A stretch of 39,871 bases of DNA from Candidatus Jordarchaeia archaeon (GCA_018383815.1 JAHAWU010000017.1:1-39871), one strand, 5' to 3'. Shown: positions 17,086-25,167, counted from the stretch's first letter. Notes: generated from the letters alone by a model not told the origin. Made by a program: numbers and translations.

Positions 17086-18291
17086 TTGCCAGACTCTGCT
17101 GATTCGGGAAAACATGTTTACAATTCTGATACGTCCTATTTGCTCTCCTATACGAGACATATTGAGAAAAGACTTAGGGCACTTGAAACCGAAAAACAGT
17201 GGCTAGATGCAGAGCGTATGAGACTTGAACGCGAAATTCACTCTCTTAGAGCTGAGATTGATAAAATAAGGCAACCCCCTCTAATCGCGGCGAGCATAAT
17301 AGATGTTCTGAGTGATAACCGTATTGTGGTAAAAAGCTCAACTGGACCACATTTTGTTGTTCATGTATCAAAAAGCATACCCCAGAAAGATTTAGTACCG
17401 GGGACCAGAGTAGCTCTGAATCAGAGAACTTTCGCTGTAGTAGAAGTGTTACCAGCAGCACGAGATCCCTTTGTTAGAGGAATGGAAGTTGAAGAAGCCC
17501 CTTCAGTTTCATACAATGATATTGGAGGTTTAGAAGAACAAATCAGGGAAATAAAAGAAACTGTTGAATTACCCCTGAGTCACCCCGAGTTATTTGAGAA
17601 AGTAGGTATAGACCCTCCAAAGGGAGTACTTTTAAGCGGGCCTCCAGGTACAGGGAAAACGCTCCTTGCGCGAGCGGTAGCACACGAAACAAAAGCAACC
17701 TTCATAAGAGTAATCGGATCAGAATTAGTCCAAAAGTTTATTGGGGAGGGCGCTAGGCTCGTTAGAGAGATCTTCCAGATGGCTAAGAGTAAAGCCCCGA
17801 GTATAGTATTCATTGATGAAATCGATGCAATTGGAGGCAAGAGACTTGAGATTGCCACCAGTGGTGATCGTGAGGTTCAAAGAACCTTGATGCAGCTTTT
17901 AAGTGTTCTAGACGGTTTTGATGTGCGGGGCGATGTACGTGTGCTTGCAGCTACAAACCGACCAGATATACTAGACCCAGCACTTCTTCGCCCAGGGCGT
18001 TTTGACAGGATAATCGAATTTCCAATGCCAAATGAGGCAGCGAGGCTAGATATTTTCAAAATTCATACGCGCCGTATGAACATCGATGCTGATGTTGATT
18101 TTAAGAAATTGGTTCCATTGACTGAAAATTGTTCTGGGGCGGACATTAAGGCAATCTGCACTGAGGCAGGTATGTTTGCGATTCGAAAGCTAAAAGATAA
18201 GGTGGGTCAAAAAGAGTTTGAAGAGGCAATAAAAAAGGTTCTAGGCAAGACCATATCTTGTGCAGAGGGCCCTGTGGGCATGTATGCGTGA
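17086..18291 (+). CDS. pan: Proteasome-activating nucleotidase (PAN)
   Basis: AAA+ ATPase ring that unfolds substrates and feeds the archaeal 20S proteasome. N-terminal coiled coil at about 22-62 ([20 protein letters not shown]), OB domain at about 65-125, Walker A GPPGTGKT, Walker [12 protein letters not shown] and second-region-of-homology residues LLRPGRFDR. It ends GMYA, a hydrophobic-Tyr-X (HbYX) tail that opens the 20S gate, which separates PAN from Cdc48-type ATPases. 401 residues, typical. TTG start six bases after GGAGGT. No proteasome subunit genes are in the window. Confidence 0.95.
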   Translation: MPDSADSGKHVYNSDTSYLLSYTRHIEKRLRALETEKQWLDAERMRLEREIHSLRAEIDKIRQPPLIAASIIDVLSDNRIVVKSSTGPHFVVHVSKSIPQKDLVPGTRVALNQRTFAVVEVLPAARDPFVRGMEVEEAPSVSYNDIGGLEEQIREIKETVELPLSHPELFEKVGIDPPKGVLLSGPPGTGKTLLARAVAHETKATFIRVIGSELVQKFIGEGARLVREIFQMAKSKAPSIVFIDEIDAIGGKRLEIATSGDREVQRTLMQLLSVLDGFDVRGDVRVLAATNRPDILDPALLRPGRFDRIIEFPMPNEAARLDIFKIHTRRMNIDADVDFKKLVPLTENCSGADIKAICTEAGMFAIRKLKDKVGQKEFEEAIKKVLGKTISCAEGPVGMYA

Positions 18292-18406
18292 GCACAATTT
18301 CCAATTGGTTTGCAGGCAGTCAGTTACTAGACGCTAATTTTAACTATGGTTACTGGTATAAACTGTTCTCCCAACTGGATTTGGAACCTAGTCGGGATGG
18401 ATTACT

Positions 18407-19255
18407 TTGGGAGATGTCTCTTGGAAAAGGTTGAAGAAACTCTATGAAGCAGTTATCCCTAGGGATCTTCTAAATTTTGCTCCTCGTGGCTGGCAACTTT
18501 TAGGAAATATTCTGATTTGTAACATTAAACCGGAACTTTTACCTTACGAGTATGAAATTGGGGCAGTGCTTAGTAAAATTGAGAAACGGGCAAGAATTGT
18601 AGCTAGAAAGCTTACTCCCCCGCAGGGTGAGATGCGGATTCCTCAATTAAAGATAATAGCTGGTGGGGGAAGCACGGAGACAATCCATAGGGAAAATCAC
18701 TGCATTTTTAAACTTGATCCATTTAAAGTGCTTTTTTCGCCAGGCAACAGCAATGAGCGGTTAAGGCTAAGTCGGCTAGTAAAAGAGGGAGAGATAGTAG
18801 TTGATCTCTTTTCATGCGTCGGGCAATTCTCCATTCCAATAGCAGTTCACTCTAAGCCGCTAAAAATTTATGCGATTGAAATAAATCCTGTAGCATACAC
18901 TTATTTAGTTACAAATATTTTATTGAACAAAGTTAGTGAAGTAGTAAAACCAATTCTGGGGGATTGTAAAGAGGTGGCTCCGATAGGGGTTGCTGATAGG
19001 GTGATTATGGGGTTAATAAATGGAACTGAAAAATATTTAGGTACGGCGCTTAATTCCCTTAAAATGGAGGGAGGCACCTTACATTACCATGAGGCGATTC
19101 CCAAAAGGCTATTGAAAGATAAAATAAAGGTAATAGAGGAGAAGATTCAGCAAGAGTCTTTTAAAGTTGAACATTTGAATTTTAAAAGAGTTAAAAAGTA
19201 TGCTCCAAGTATTGATCACGTAGTTATGGATATTACTGTTGCTCCCAGCTCGTAA
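18407..19255 (+). CDS. taw2: tRNA-Phe wyosine aminocarboxypropyltransferase Taw2 (Trm5/TYW2 family)
   Basis: Rossmann-fold enzyme that transfers the aminocarboxypropyl group of SAM to 4-demethylwyosine at G37 of tRNA-Phe. The SAM site is VVDLFSCVGQFSIPIAV (about 128-144) followed by IYAIEINPVAYTYL. The motif after DRVIMG is LINGTEKYL with HYHE further on, where Trm5 methyltransferases have MNLP, so I favour Taw2 over Trm5. 282 residues, with no Trm5 D1 domain. TTG start six bases after GGGATGG. A PUA gene follows after 22 bp, then NAC, suggesting one operon. Confidence 0.87.
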   Translation: MGDVSWKRLKKLYEAVIPRDLLNFAPRGWQLLGNILICNIKPELLPYEYEIGAVLSKIEKRARIVARKLTPPQGEMRIPQLKIIAGGGSTETIHRENHCIFKLDPFKVLFSPGNSNERLRLSRLVKEGEIVVDLFSCVGQFSIPIAVHSKPLKIYAIEINPVAYTYLVTNILLNKVSEVVKPILGDCKEVAPIGVADRVIMGLINGTEKYLGTALNSLKMEGGTLHYHEAIPKRLLKDKIKVIEEKIQQESFKVEHLNFKRVKKYAPSIDHVVMDITVAPSS

Positions 19256-19277
19256 AATTGGTGAGGATGTAATCTAA

Positions 19278-19763
19278 ATGGAAAAAATTGAGGTGGATTA
19301 TCAGACGCTTAGAAAAATACGATGTATTGCAGATTATCAATTTTTCCCGGGAATAGGAAATAAATTGTTTCCCAGAGAAATCACTATATCCCGTTCACCG
19401 AAAACTGGAAAAATTAGGTTTATATACCTCAATGGGAATTTACTCTCAACCATTCGTCCTAAAGATGGAAAAATCGCGCTACATATGAAAGGAGCTGAAA
19501 TATTACTAAAAGGTATCGAAAAACCGAAATTAAGAGTAGTAATCCTAAAAGATATCGCTCCCTTTATACAACGAGGGCGTAATGTATTCGCGAAACACGT
19601 TGTGGATGTTGACCCAAATATTAGACCCGGAGACGAAGTAATAATTGTGGATCCTGATGACAATTTAATAGCAATCGGGAGAGCAGTTCTCAGCGCAAAG
19701 GAAATGCTAGCCTTCCGATCAGGAGTTGCTGTAAAAACTAGAACGGGTAATATTATGGATTAA
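19278..19763 (+). CDS. Stand-alone PUA-domain protein, archaeosine-transglycosylase-C-terminus type
   Basis: 161 residues. An N-terminal alpha/beta part (about 1-80) resembles the C2 region of archaeal tRNA-guanine transglycosylases. A clear PUA domain follows (about 85-155) with VVILKDIAPFIQRGRNVFAKHV, RPGDEVIIVDPDDNLIAIGRAVLS and a GVAVKTRTG end. PUA domains bind structured RNA. There is no catalytic TGT domain, so it is an RNA-binding protein or accessory factor, not the enzyme. It lies between taw2 and NAC with short gaps; archaeal PUA proteins are commonly found beside NAC. Confidence 0.85.
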   Translation: MEKIEVDYQTLRKIRCIADYQFFPGIGNKLFPREITISRSPKTGKIRFIYLNGNLLSTIRPKDGKIALHMKGAEILLKGIEKPKLRVVILKDIAPFIQRGRNVFAKHVVDVDPNIRPGDEVIIVDPDDNLIAIGRAVLSAKEMLAFRSGVAVKTRTGNIMD

Positions 19764-19818
19764 TAGGCGCAATCTTATATTAATTGAATGGGAACTAGAT
19801 TTAGAAGGAGGTCAATAA

Positions 19819-20160
19819 ATGCGTCGACTAAATCCTCGCCAAATGAAGAAAGCCATGCAACAAATGGGAATTAAACCTGTAGAGATAAATGCTAGTGAGG
19901 TAATAATTAAGTGTGCTGATAAGGATATAATTATAAGTAACCCCCAAGTTACACAGTTGGAAATAGCGAAGCAAACTATTTTCCAGATTATAGGTAGCAT
20001 TCAAGAAAGGAAATTACAAGAAAAAGAAGAGAAGGAAATCCCACTAGCAGACATTCAATTAGTAGCGCAGCAAGCAGGCGTTACAGAAGAAGAAGCTAAG
20101 CGGGCACTTATTGAGGCAAATGGAAACTTGGCTAAAGCAATACTTTTAGTTAAAAAATAA
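19819..20160 (+). CDS. nac: Nascent polypeptide-associated complex protein (archaeal NAC)
   Basis: Homodimeric ribosome-bound chaperone equivalent to eukaryotic NAC-alpha. N-terminal basic ribosome-contact region RRLNPRQMKKAMQQMG, NAC beta-barrel EVIIKCADKDIIISNPQV (about 30-60), and C-terminal UBA domain QLVAQQAGVTEEEAKRALIE (about 77-113). 113 residues, usual length. Strong AGAAGGAGGT six bases before the ATG suggests high expression. It stands 55 bp after the PUA gene and shares the exit-tunnel environment with SRP, whose RNA and Srp54 are also in this window. Confidence 0.96.
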   Translation: MRRLNPRQMKKAMQQMGIKPVEINASEVIIKCADKDIIISNPQVTQLEIAKQTIFQIIGSIQERKLQEKEEKEIPLADIQLVAQQAGVTEEEAKRALIEANGNLAKAILLVKK

Positions 20161-20251
20161 GTTTTTTCTAAAATTTTTCAAGACTTGCTATTTTGTGCAG
20201 AATTTACTTTTTATATTGTTTTAAACTAGCTTTTATTGATAATTGAAGAGT

Positions 20252-20899
20252 TTAGGAAGCTTTTGAAGCCAAGATTGATTTTATTCTTTTCATTCTGAAT
20301 AAATCTTCTCTTTCTCTTTCCTCTAAATGTAACTCAATAAATTTAATGGTGTTTGTGATGCGCGGTATGATAATGTATTTTAATGCGTTAACCCGTCTTT
20401 TGGTCTTTTCAATCTCTTCTGCTAACCGTTTAACCGCAGCTTCTGTTTCTGCTAACCTAATTATTGCTTTTAAAGCATTTCGGAACTTTTCAACCGCTTC
20501 ATCTAGTTTTGCAGAAGTGTCTGTAAAGCCATAGGAAGAAATCAAAGCAGCTTCGGGTTTTTCTTCTACCCGTAAGAGGGGAACGCGAACACCCATAACG
20601 TTTCTAGTACTTACATCTAATGCGAGGATAGGAGGCACGCCTGATGCCACTTCTTCCACCTTCAGGGGTCCCATAACCATTTTCGCCATGGCTAATGCTT
20701 CGTAAGCTTCTTTAAGAGCGTTGTTTACATCGCTTCTTAGTTTTCGAGTGTCTTCTAGAATATCAAAAAATTCCATTATCAGAGCGTCTCTTTTTTCTTT
20801 TAATAAATCATGTCCTTTTTCGGCAAGACTCCTTCTCCTCTTCAAAATTAGGAGCTCCATTCGCGTTGGATGTATCCCGGCAATCATTTCACTAGACAA
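20252..20899 (-). CDS. atpD: A-type (V/A) ATP synthase subunit D
   Basis: Central rotor stalk subunit. 215 residues of long antiparallel helices. Family segments are HPTRMELLILKRRRSLAEKGHDLLKEKRDAL (N-terminal), a middle beta region VSTRNVMGVRVPLL, and C-terminal RVNALKYIIIPRITNTIKFIELHLEEREREDLFRMKRIK. TTG start six bases after GGAGGT. The other A-ATPase subunits normally form one operon with D at its end; here D stands alone between nac and tRNA-Ser. Confidence 0.95.
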   Translation of the reverse strand: MSSEMIAGIHPTRMELLILKRRRSLAEKGHDLLKEKRDALIMEFFDILEDTRKLRSDVNNALKEAYEALAMAKMVMGPLKVEEVASGVPPILALDVSTRNVMGVRVPLLRVEEKPEAALISSYGFTDTSAKLDEAVEKFRNALKAIIRLAETEAAVKRLAEEIEKTKRRVNALKYIIIPRITNTIKFIELHLEEREREDLFRMKRIKSILASKAS

Positions 20900-21118
20900 G
20901 GTCTAACCTCCAACGAATTCCAAACTATCAATTTATTGGCGCGTCTTCTTAATAGAATTTAAAATACGATAATTTAATACCCCACTTAACTCTTTCTATA
21001 AATTGAAATTCAAACCTCCAAAAATTAAGATATGAAAAAAGGTTAAAAACAAGTAATTAACTAAAAAAGATTGGAAACATCCATAAAAGCGCAGGAGTAG
21101 CCAAGTGGTAAGGCGCTG

Positions 21119-21148
21119 TCCAGAGAATTAACAATTCTCAGGGCGCAA
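21119..21148 (+). other. BHB intron 1 of tRNA-Ser, position 29/30
   Basis: 30 nt. Central helix GCGC/GCGC (4 bp) with 3-nt bulges TGT and AAG, cut TG^T and AA^G. The inner stem is long: CC/GG, an A-A mismatch, then GAGAATT/AATTCTC with loop AAC. The outer helix is only about 1 bp. Excision fuses CTG to GCCTGC and completes the anticodon stem CTGGC/GCCAG. Confidence 0.9.
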
Positions 21149-21189
21149 GCCTGCTAAGCCAGTTCTCCGATGGAGAGCGCGGGTTCGAA

Positions 21190-21219
21190 TTGATCCAAAA
21201 AATTTATTGGTCAAGAAAA
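21190..21219 (+). other. BHB intron 2 of tRNA-Ser, T-loop position 59/60
   Basis: 30 nt. The T-stem GCGGG/CCCGC serves as outer helix. Central helix is TTCG/AGAA with one G-A mismatch. Bulges are AAT and AAC, cut AA^T and AA^C. The inner stem pairs TGA-CCAA with TTGG-TCA, with one bulged T. Excision gives a perfect T-loop TTCGAAC. A one-base shift of both cuts gives the same RNA. Confidence 0.88.
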
Positions 21220-21403
21220 CCCCGCCTCCTGCGCCACTTTGATTACCGACTACAGATTACCCCCCATTTCAACCTGAAAATTTTAATTTTCCGCTTGTTT
21301 TTGTCCAATTTCTTATTTTGCTTGGCTTTTTTTCAGCTATTCTGGTGATGTGGGGAACAAAAATCTGTCTAATTTATAATTGTAAAGCAGTAGAAAAGAA
21401 ATG

Positions 21404-21412
21404 TTTATATTT
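21404..21412 (+). promoter_or_regulatory. TATA box of the SRP RNA gene
   Basis: TTTATATTT lies 22-26 bases upstream of helix 1 of the SRP RNA (first paired base 21434), the usual archaeal TATA-to-start distance. Confidence 0.6.
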
Positions 21413-21429
21413 TTGGAAGAGTGTTCATT

Positions 21430-21803
21430 AGGTGGTGGCAAGTCTAGGCGGAGCGGCTAGGGGTCGCCTGAGAGAGGTTCTCCTCTTGACCGCAAATCCT
21501 CTTTAAGGCGGGCCGAAAGCTGATGCGAGGCTTATCCTAACCGCTAAAACGGTCTATCACTAAGGCAGTGAAGATCCGCACTGGAGGACCGGCGGTGGAT
21601 GGCGGCTTTCCGTAGGGAAAGTTGGTCCATCCTTCGTCGGAGGAACCGGTTAGGCCCGGGAGAGTGCGAGTATAGTGATACTTACGCCTTGAAGGAGCAG
21701 CCTAACTCTGGACGCCTGGTGCTTCCAGTATCCCGGATTGGAGACCAAGTGTTAGATACGTTAGCGGGGCGATTTGACGAGCATCAGGACTTGCCACCTA
21801 AAA
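21430..21803 (+). ncRNA. SRP RNA (7S RNA) with an intron in helix 8
   Basis: RNA scaffold of the signal recognition particle. Closing helix 1: GGTGGCAAGTC (21434-21444) pairs with GACTTGCCACC (21788-21798). Helix 5 is supported in order by CTGATGC/GCATCAG, CCGCTAA/TTAGCGG, ATCCG/CGGAT and CTGG/CCAG. Helix 6 is GGATGG/CCATCC continuing into CGGCTTTCC/GGAAAGTTG with a GTAG (GNAR) tetraloop, the SRP19 site. Helix 8 has 5' TTAGGCCC and 3' GGAGCAGCC, the SRP54 site. The helix-8 tip carries a 31-nt intron; the mature RNA would be about 340 nt. The 73-codon ORF-track entry inside it is spurious. Confidence 0.93.
21663..21693 (+). other. BHB intron at the helix 8 tip of SRP RNA
   Basis: 31 nt. Central helix CGGG (21657-21660) with CTTG (21688-21691), 4 bp including two G-U. 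The 5' bulge AGA is cut AG^A and the 3' bulge AAG is cut AA^G. The inner stem is GTGCGAGTAT (21664-21673) with ATACTTACGC (21678-21687), 9 of 10 positions paired counting G-U, loop AGTG. Joining 21662 to 21694 gives AGGCCC-GGGA-GGGAGCAGCC, the archaeal/bacterial helix 8 consensus capped by a GNRA tetraloop. Confidence 0.88.
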
Positions 21804-22052
21804 TACTTATTAGGTTTTAAAAAGCCTGCGTGAAACCTTTTTTCATGTCGAGTGTCATTTGATTTTTTACTCGCACTACTTCGGCTTCCTAATTAATTAG
21901 TTTTTTGCCCTTTTGAGTAGGTGTAATTAGTATTCTTTATCTTGGTCACCTTGCCTCGGGCATTTGAGCGTGTGCTAGGGGAACCTTGAACTCATTTCCC
22001 TATTTTGTCGTATCCTAGTTATGTGATGAGAAAAGTCGAGAGTTAATGTTAT

Positions 22053-22967
22053 TTATGATAGTAGTTGGCATGCTTTACATATTTTTTCTACGGAGGGTTC
22101 GCCGCATATCGAGCATTCTTGTATTGAGTTTTGGCTAATGGTAATTTGAGGGCTAATTTTGTCGTAAAGGCGTAGTATGTTATATTTGGTGCCTGGTCTT
22201 TTTCTTTCTATTTGGTTGAGGAAGGAGCGGATATCGTCTCTGTATGCTTCAGGTGCGTATGGGCAGGGTTTTGAATTGTGTTTTAGGTTTCTATAGAAGG
22301 CGTATAGGGTGGTTTCTTTTTCAGGTATTGTTCTTAAAGGTTTTATGCGTGGAACAAGTTTGGGGTGTACTCTTTTATTTGTTGGGCTGTTCCTCGCGAG
22401 TCTATTTAGGTCTCCTCTAAGAAAGTTTAGTAATATTGTTTGAGTTTCATCGTCAAGGTTGTGGGCGGTCGCTATGCAGTCTACATTAGCTTCTAGGGCG
22501 GCTCTGTTCAAAGCTTTTCTTCTGAGTACACCGCAGTAGGAACAAGCGCCTAATCGTTTATTTTCATCTTTTTCTGCACGTTTAATAATATCGTCTAGTG
22601 TTTTGCCATAAATTTTCTTATATGAAGATTGAATGAGAGGTATGTCCAAGTCCAAGGAGTGTTTCTTTACCACTTTTAGGTTGTTGTTGCTGTACTGAGA
22701 TATGCCCTCGTCAACATAAATTATTGATATTTTACTTTCAGGGAAGTTCTTTTCAATCTTATTCAAAATGTGCAGAAGCACCACGCTATCCTTTCCGCCA
22801 GATACAGCAACCCCTATGCGGTCTGATCTATCCAACATTTTATAATGGGAAATTGCTTTTTGAACTCTCTTCTCAACGGAGGTAAGAAAGCATTTACGAC
22901 AAAGTTTTTCTCCTGAGTAGGGTAGGAAAACCACTGCGTTTTTTGTGCATTTTTTACACTGCGTCAA
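22053..22967 (-). CDS. ncsA: tRNA 2-thiouridine synthetase, NcsA/TtuA (TtcA-like PP-loop) family
   Basis: Activates a tRNA uridine by adenylation and inserts sulfur. N-terminal zinc site CKKC...CRKC (4-26), PP-loop SGGKDSVVLLHIL (about 55-67), and the C-terminal zinc site CSICGE...CKAC. Three further cysteines at family positions, CSYCG (about 142, 145) and the single Cys in SKPCPYAPE, are the [4Fe-4S] ligands of this family. 304 residues. It may modify U34 (NcsA) or U54 (TtuA); the presence of Pus10 plus TrmY, which use U54, favours U34 (inference). TTG start; 21 bp downstream of the site-2 protease gene. Confidence 0.9.
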   Translation of the reverse strand: MTQCKKCTKNAVVFLPYSGEKLCRKCFLTSVEKRVQKAISHYKMLDRSDRIGVAVSGGKDSVVLLHILNKIEKNFPESKISIIYVDEGISQYSNNNLKVVKKHSLDLDIPLIQSSYKKIYGKTLDDIIKRAEKDENKRLGACSYCGVLRRKALNRAALEANVDCIATAHNLDDETQTILLNFLRGDLNRLARNSPTNKRVHPKLVPRIKPLRTIPEKETTLYAFYRNLKHNSKPCPYAPEAYRDDIRSFLNQIERKRPGTKYNILRLYDKISPQITISQNSIQECSICGEPSVEKICKACQLLS

Positions 22968-22988
22968 AGGGCGTATTTCCTCCGATTG

Positions 22989-24185
22989 CTAAAGGGGAGT
23001 GAAACCTACGGTTAATATAGGCAAAACTATATTTGCGACGAGCAGGGTAATCGCAGCGATGCGTGCACTATTAAGTAGAATTTTTCTTTGTGAGTAGGAT
23101 TTTTTTCCAATTTTTAGCATTTTCTCCCTTGATATAGAGTTTCTTATAATTTCTTCAAATATCTTATCCCCATCAAGGGAGTATATTGGAAGCATGTTGA
23201 ACATAGCTACACTGAAGGTGACAATAAAAATCCAGAAAAGTGTCAAGTATAGGTGCGCTGGGAAACTTATTCCAAGCCACCATACCGAAGGATATGGCAA
23301 ATAGAATGGGCGAGGATAAGTTATTCCTATATACCCTCGAGTAGGATTTCGAGGATTTATACTTGTAGTTAGGCTAATTGTTCCTATACTAGTTTCTAGC
23401 ACTAAAGTTTCAAAAGGTTTAACATTTATGAGGTAAAGGGTGAGACTTACGTCGGAGAAAACAGGAGTACCATTAATTGCAAATATTACTGTAGAAGGTG
23501 GGAGTTTAAAGTACGCGGGAGAGTTAGGATCTACGTCAGTAACAAAGACACCAATTGGGGGACCATACCAAGGAGACAAAGCTAGTGCAAAGTTACTAAA
23601 AAGTAGTAATGCAAGTAGAGCTGACACAAGATTTACTGCGGAGCCAGCGCTGAATATTCTGAATCTGCAGCGAGAGGGGGCTTTTTTCAAAAAATTTTCA
23701 TCTATTTCTACGAAGCCGCCGGGTATTAGTATAAAAAATAGTAAACCTGCAGATTTTATAGGTAAACCTTCCGCGATGGCAGCTATTCCGTGCGCCAATT
23801 CGTGTGTAACTAATGTGATAATTATAGCAATTAGTACATAAATTATTGAATTGCCAGTTATTGTAATTCCTGGAATTATTGGTATTAGGGGCGACGTGTT
23901 TTGTGGTTGGACAAATACATTGATTAAGTTTCTTAGCAACGCCATGATTCCATAACCGAACGCTGCATAACTTAGTGCTACTCCGAGGGCAGCAGTAGTT
24001 TTCCAGAATTTTGGAGATTTTTGTGCAATTTCTGAGATGAACTTGTTAAATCGCTTAGTTTTATACATCAGAAAGAAGGGTGCGATTTCGAAACCGTATT
24101 TTTCTAATTTCAAGTACTTTGCAATAATGAATAGTATCATCCAAAATAGAAAAATTGCTCCTAAAATTAAGTATGCGTCTGGCAA
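22989..24185 (-). CDS. Site-2-protease-type intramembrane zinc metalloprotease (M50) with PDZ domain
   Basis: 398 residues with several TM helices (about 5-24, 63-85, 110-145, 183-203, 300-320, 375-395). The zinc motif HELAH (about 128-132) lies in a TM helix. A PDZ-like domain (about 215-290; VFVTDVDPNSPAYFKL and FAINGTPV) follows. The second catalytic motif is NMLPIYSLDGDK (about 324-335), supplying the Asp ligand. These proteases cut membrane-anchored regulators. TTG start behind AAGGGGT. Probably co-transcribed with ncsA; substrate unknown. Confidence 0.9.
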   Translation of the reverse strand: MPDAYLILGAIFLFWMILFIIAKYLKLEKYGFEIAPFFLMYKTKRFNKFISEIAQKSPKFWKTTAALGVALSYAAFGYGIMALLRNLINVFVQPQNTSPLIPIIPGITITGNSIIYVLIAIIITLVTHELAHGIAAIAEGLPIKSAGLLFFILIPGGFVEIDENFLKKAPSRCRFRIFSAGSAVNLVSALLALLLFSNFALALSPWYGPPIGVFVTDVDPNSPAYFKLPPSTVIFAINGTPVFSDVSLTLYLINVKPFETLVLETSIGTISLTTSINPRNPTRGYIGITYPRPFYLPYPSVWWLGISFPAHLYLTLFWIFIVTFSVAMFNMLPIYSLDGDKIFEEIIRNSISREKMLKIGKKSYSQRKILLNSARIAAITLLVANIVLPILTVGFTPL

Positions 24186-24446
24186 AGGATACCCCTTCCT
24201 TTCTGGATAGATTAAAGTTTTAGAGTGTTAGCTTAGCGTTCTCAATAATTTTTTCGGGAGGCTTATTATGTGCTAGTAGTTTTCTGATAAATCAGATAAG
24301 GTGATGCTTAAAAAACTATCCTTGAAATGTTATGGTTACCTTTTTTGCGTTGTGTGATTAAAATTTTTGGAATAAAAAGGGTAATGTTTTTTTGAATGCG
24401 ATAAGAGGGGTTATTTTGAGCTTCTATTAAGTTCTGGTGGCTTATG

Positions 24447-25157
24447 ATGGCTGAGAAACCAGTGAGAATTGGAGATAAAATTGAGGTAAGGTATGATGCT
24501 GGTAGATGGATGCTTTTGAGAGCATTGAGAGAGAAAGCTACTCGTATTATGGAAATACTATTTAGGTATGGGATTCAAACAATTATTCATGGCAGTATTG
24601 CTAGGGGGGATGTAAAAGAGACAAGTGATGTGGATGTTTTTATCCCTTACGTAGTTTCATCTTTTCTAGTTGAGCACGCTCTCGAGAATATTAAGGAGGC
24701 TTTTTTCTCAAGAGAGATTGTTCAAGCTACTCCCCAATATGCTCCTAAAGCTTACATTTACCTTGAGGATAAAGTAAGTGTGTCTTTTCCTTTAGTAGAT
24801 CTTAGACGCTTGGAAAAAGAATTTTATTATTTTGGTGGCGCTTTAGACTTGCATGAGTTAAAAGATGATAGAAGAGTACCTGGTGTTGATAAAAGGCTGA
24901 TGTTTATAGAGCCGACCAAGTATGGTCATTTAGAAAGTCCGGTGATCGGGAGGGAGGCGAGTGTAGCTAAAAGTTTGGGGGTGAGTTTAGATATAGTTAA
25001 TCAGAGAGTAAGAGTGCTTACTAAACGCGACGATGTTGGGCGAACTGGTGTTTATCTTAAGAGGGTTTTGGAGAAAAATGAGAGCTTTGAGCAAGTAATA
25101 AAAAGAATATCTGATAAAGACCCTATTGTACGTAAACGTGTGCAAATAAAAAGATGA
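24447..25157 (+). CDS. Predicted nucleotidyltransferase (MNT-fold) with C-terminal extension
   Basis: DNA-polymerase-beta-like nucleotidyltransferase with HGSIARGDVKETSDVDVFIP (about 52-71), the GS-x-x-R/G...D-x-D signature with both metal aspartates. A basic C-terminal half includes SLGVSLDIVNQRVRVLTKRDD, HTH-like in pattern. 236 residues. I choose the second ATG (24447), six bases after GGTGG. A radical SAM gene starts 10 bp later; I recall this pairing from other archaea, which suggests a joint modification pathway. Substrate unknown. Confidence 0.87.
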   Translation: MAEKPVRIGDKIEVRYDAGRWMLLRALREKATRIMEILFRYGIQTIIHGSIARGDVKETSDVDVFIPYVVSSFLVEHALENIKEAFFSREIVQATPQYAPKAYIYLEDKVSVSFPLVDLRRLEKEFYYFGGALDLHELKDDRRVPGVDKRLMFIEPTKYGHLESPVIGREASVAKSLGVSLDIVNQRVRVLTKRDDVGRTGVYLKRVLEKNESFEQVIKRISDKDPIVRKRVQIKR

Positions 25158-25167
25158 AGGTGATACT

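Larger units (their letters stand above)
21091..21236 (+). tRNA. tRNA-Ser(GCU) with two 30-nt introns
   Basis: After removing both introns: acceptor GCAGGAG/CTCCTGC with discriminator G and an encoded CCA; D-arm GCC-AAGTGGTAA-GGC; anticodon arm CTGGC-CTGCTAA-GCCAG (anticodon GCU); long variable arm TCTCC-GAT-GGAGA; T-arm GCGGG-TTCGAAC-CCCGC. The class II variable arm and G73 identify serine. Every stem is perfectly paired only in the spliced form. Confidence 0.95.

Noticed and set aside
21430-21803. RNase P RNA instead of SRP RNA
   Set aside because: RNase P conserved regions are absent, while the GNAR loop of helix 6 and the GGAGCAGCC of helix 8 identify SRP RNA.
21599-21820. 73-codon ORF 21599-21820
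   Set aside because: Lies entirely within the SRP RNA gene, whose helices 1, 5, 6 and 8 are all supported by pairing.
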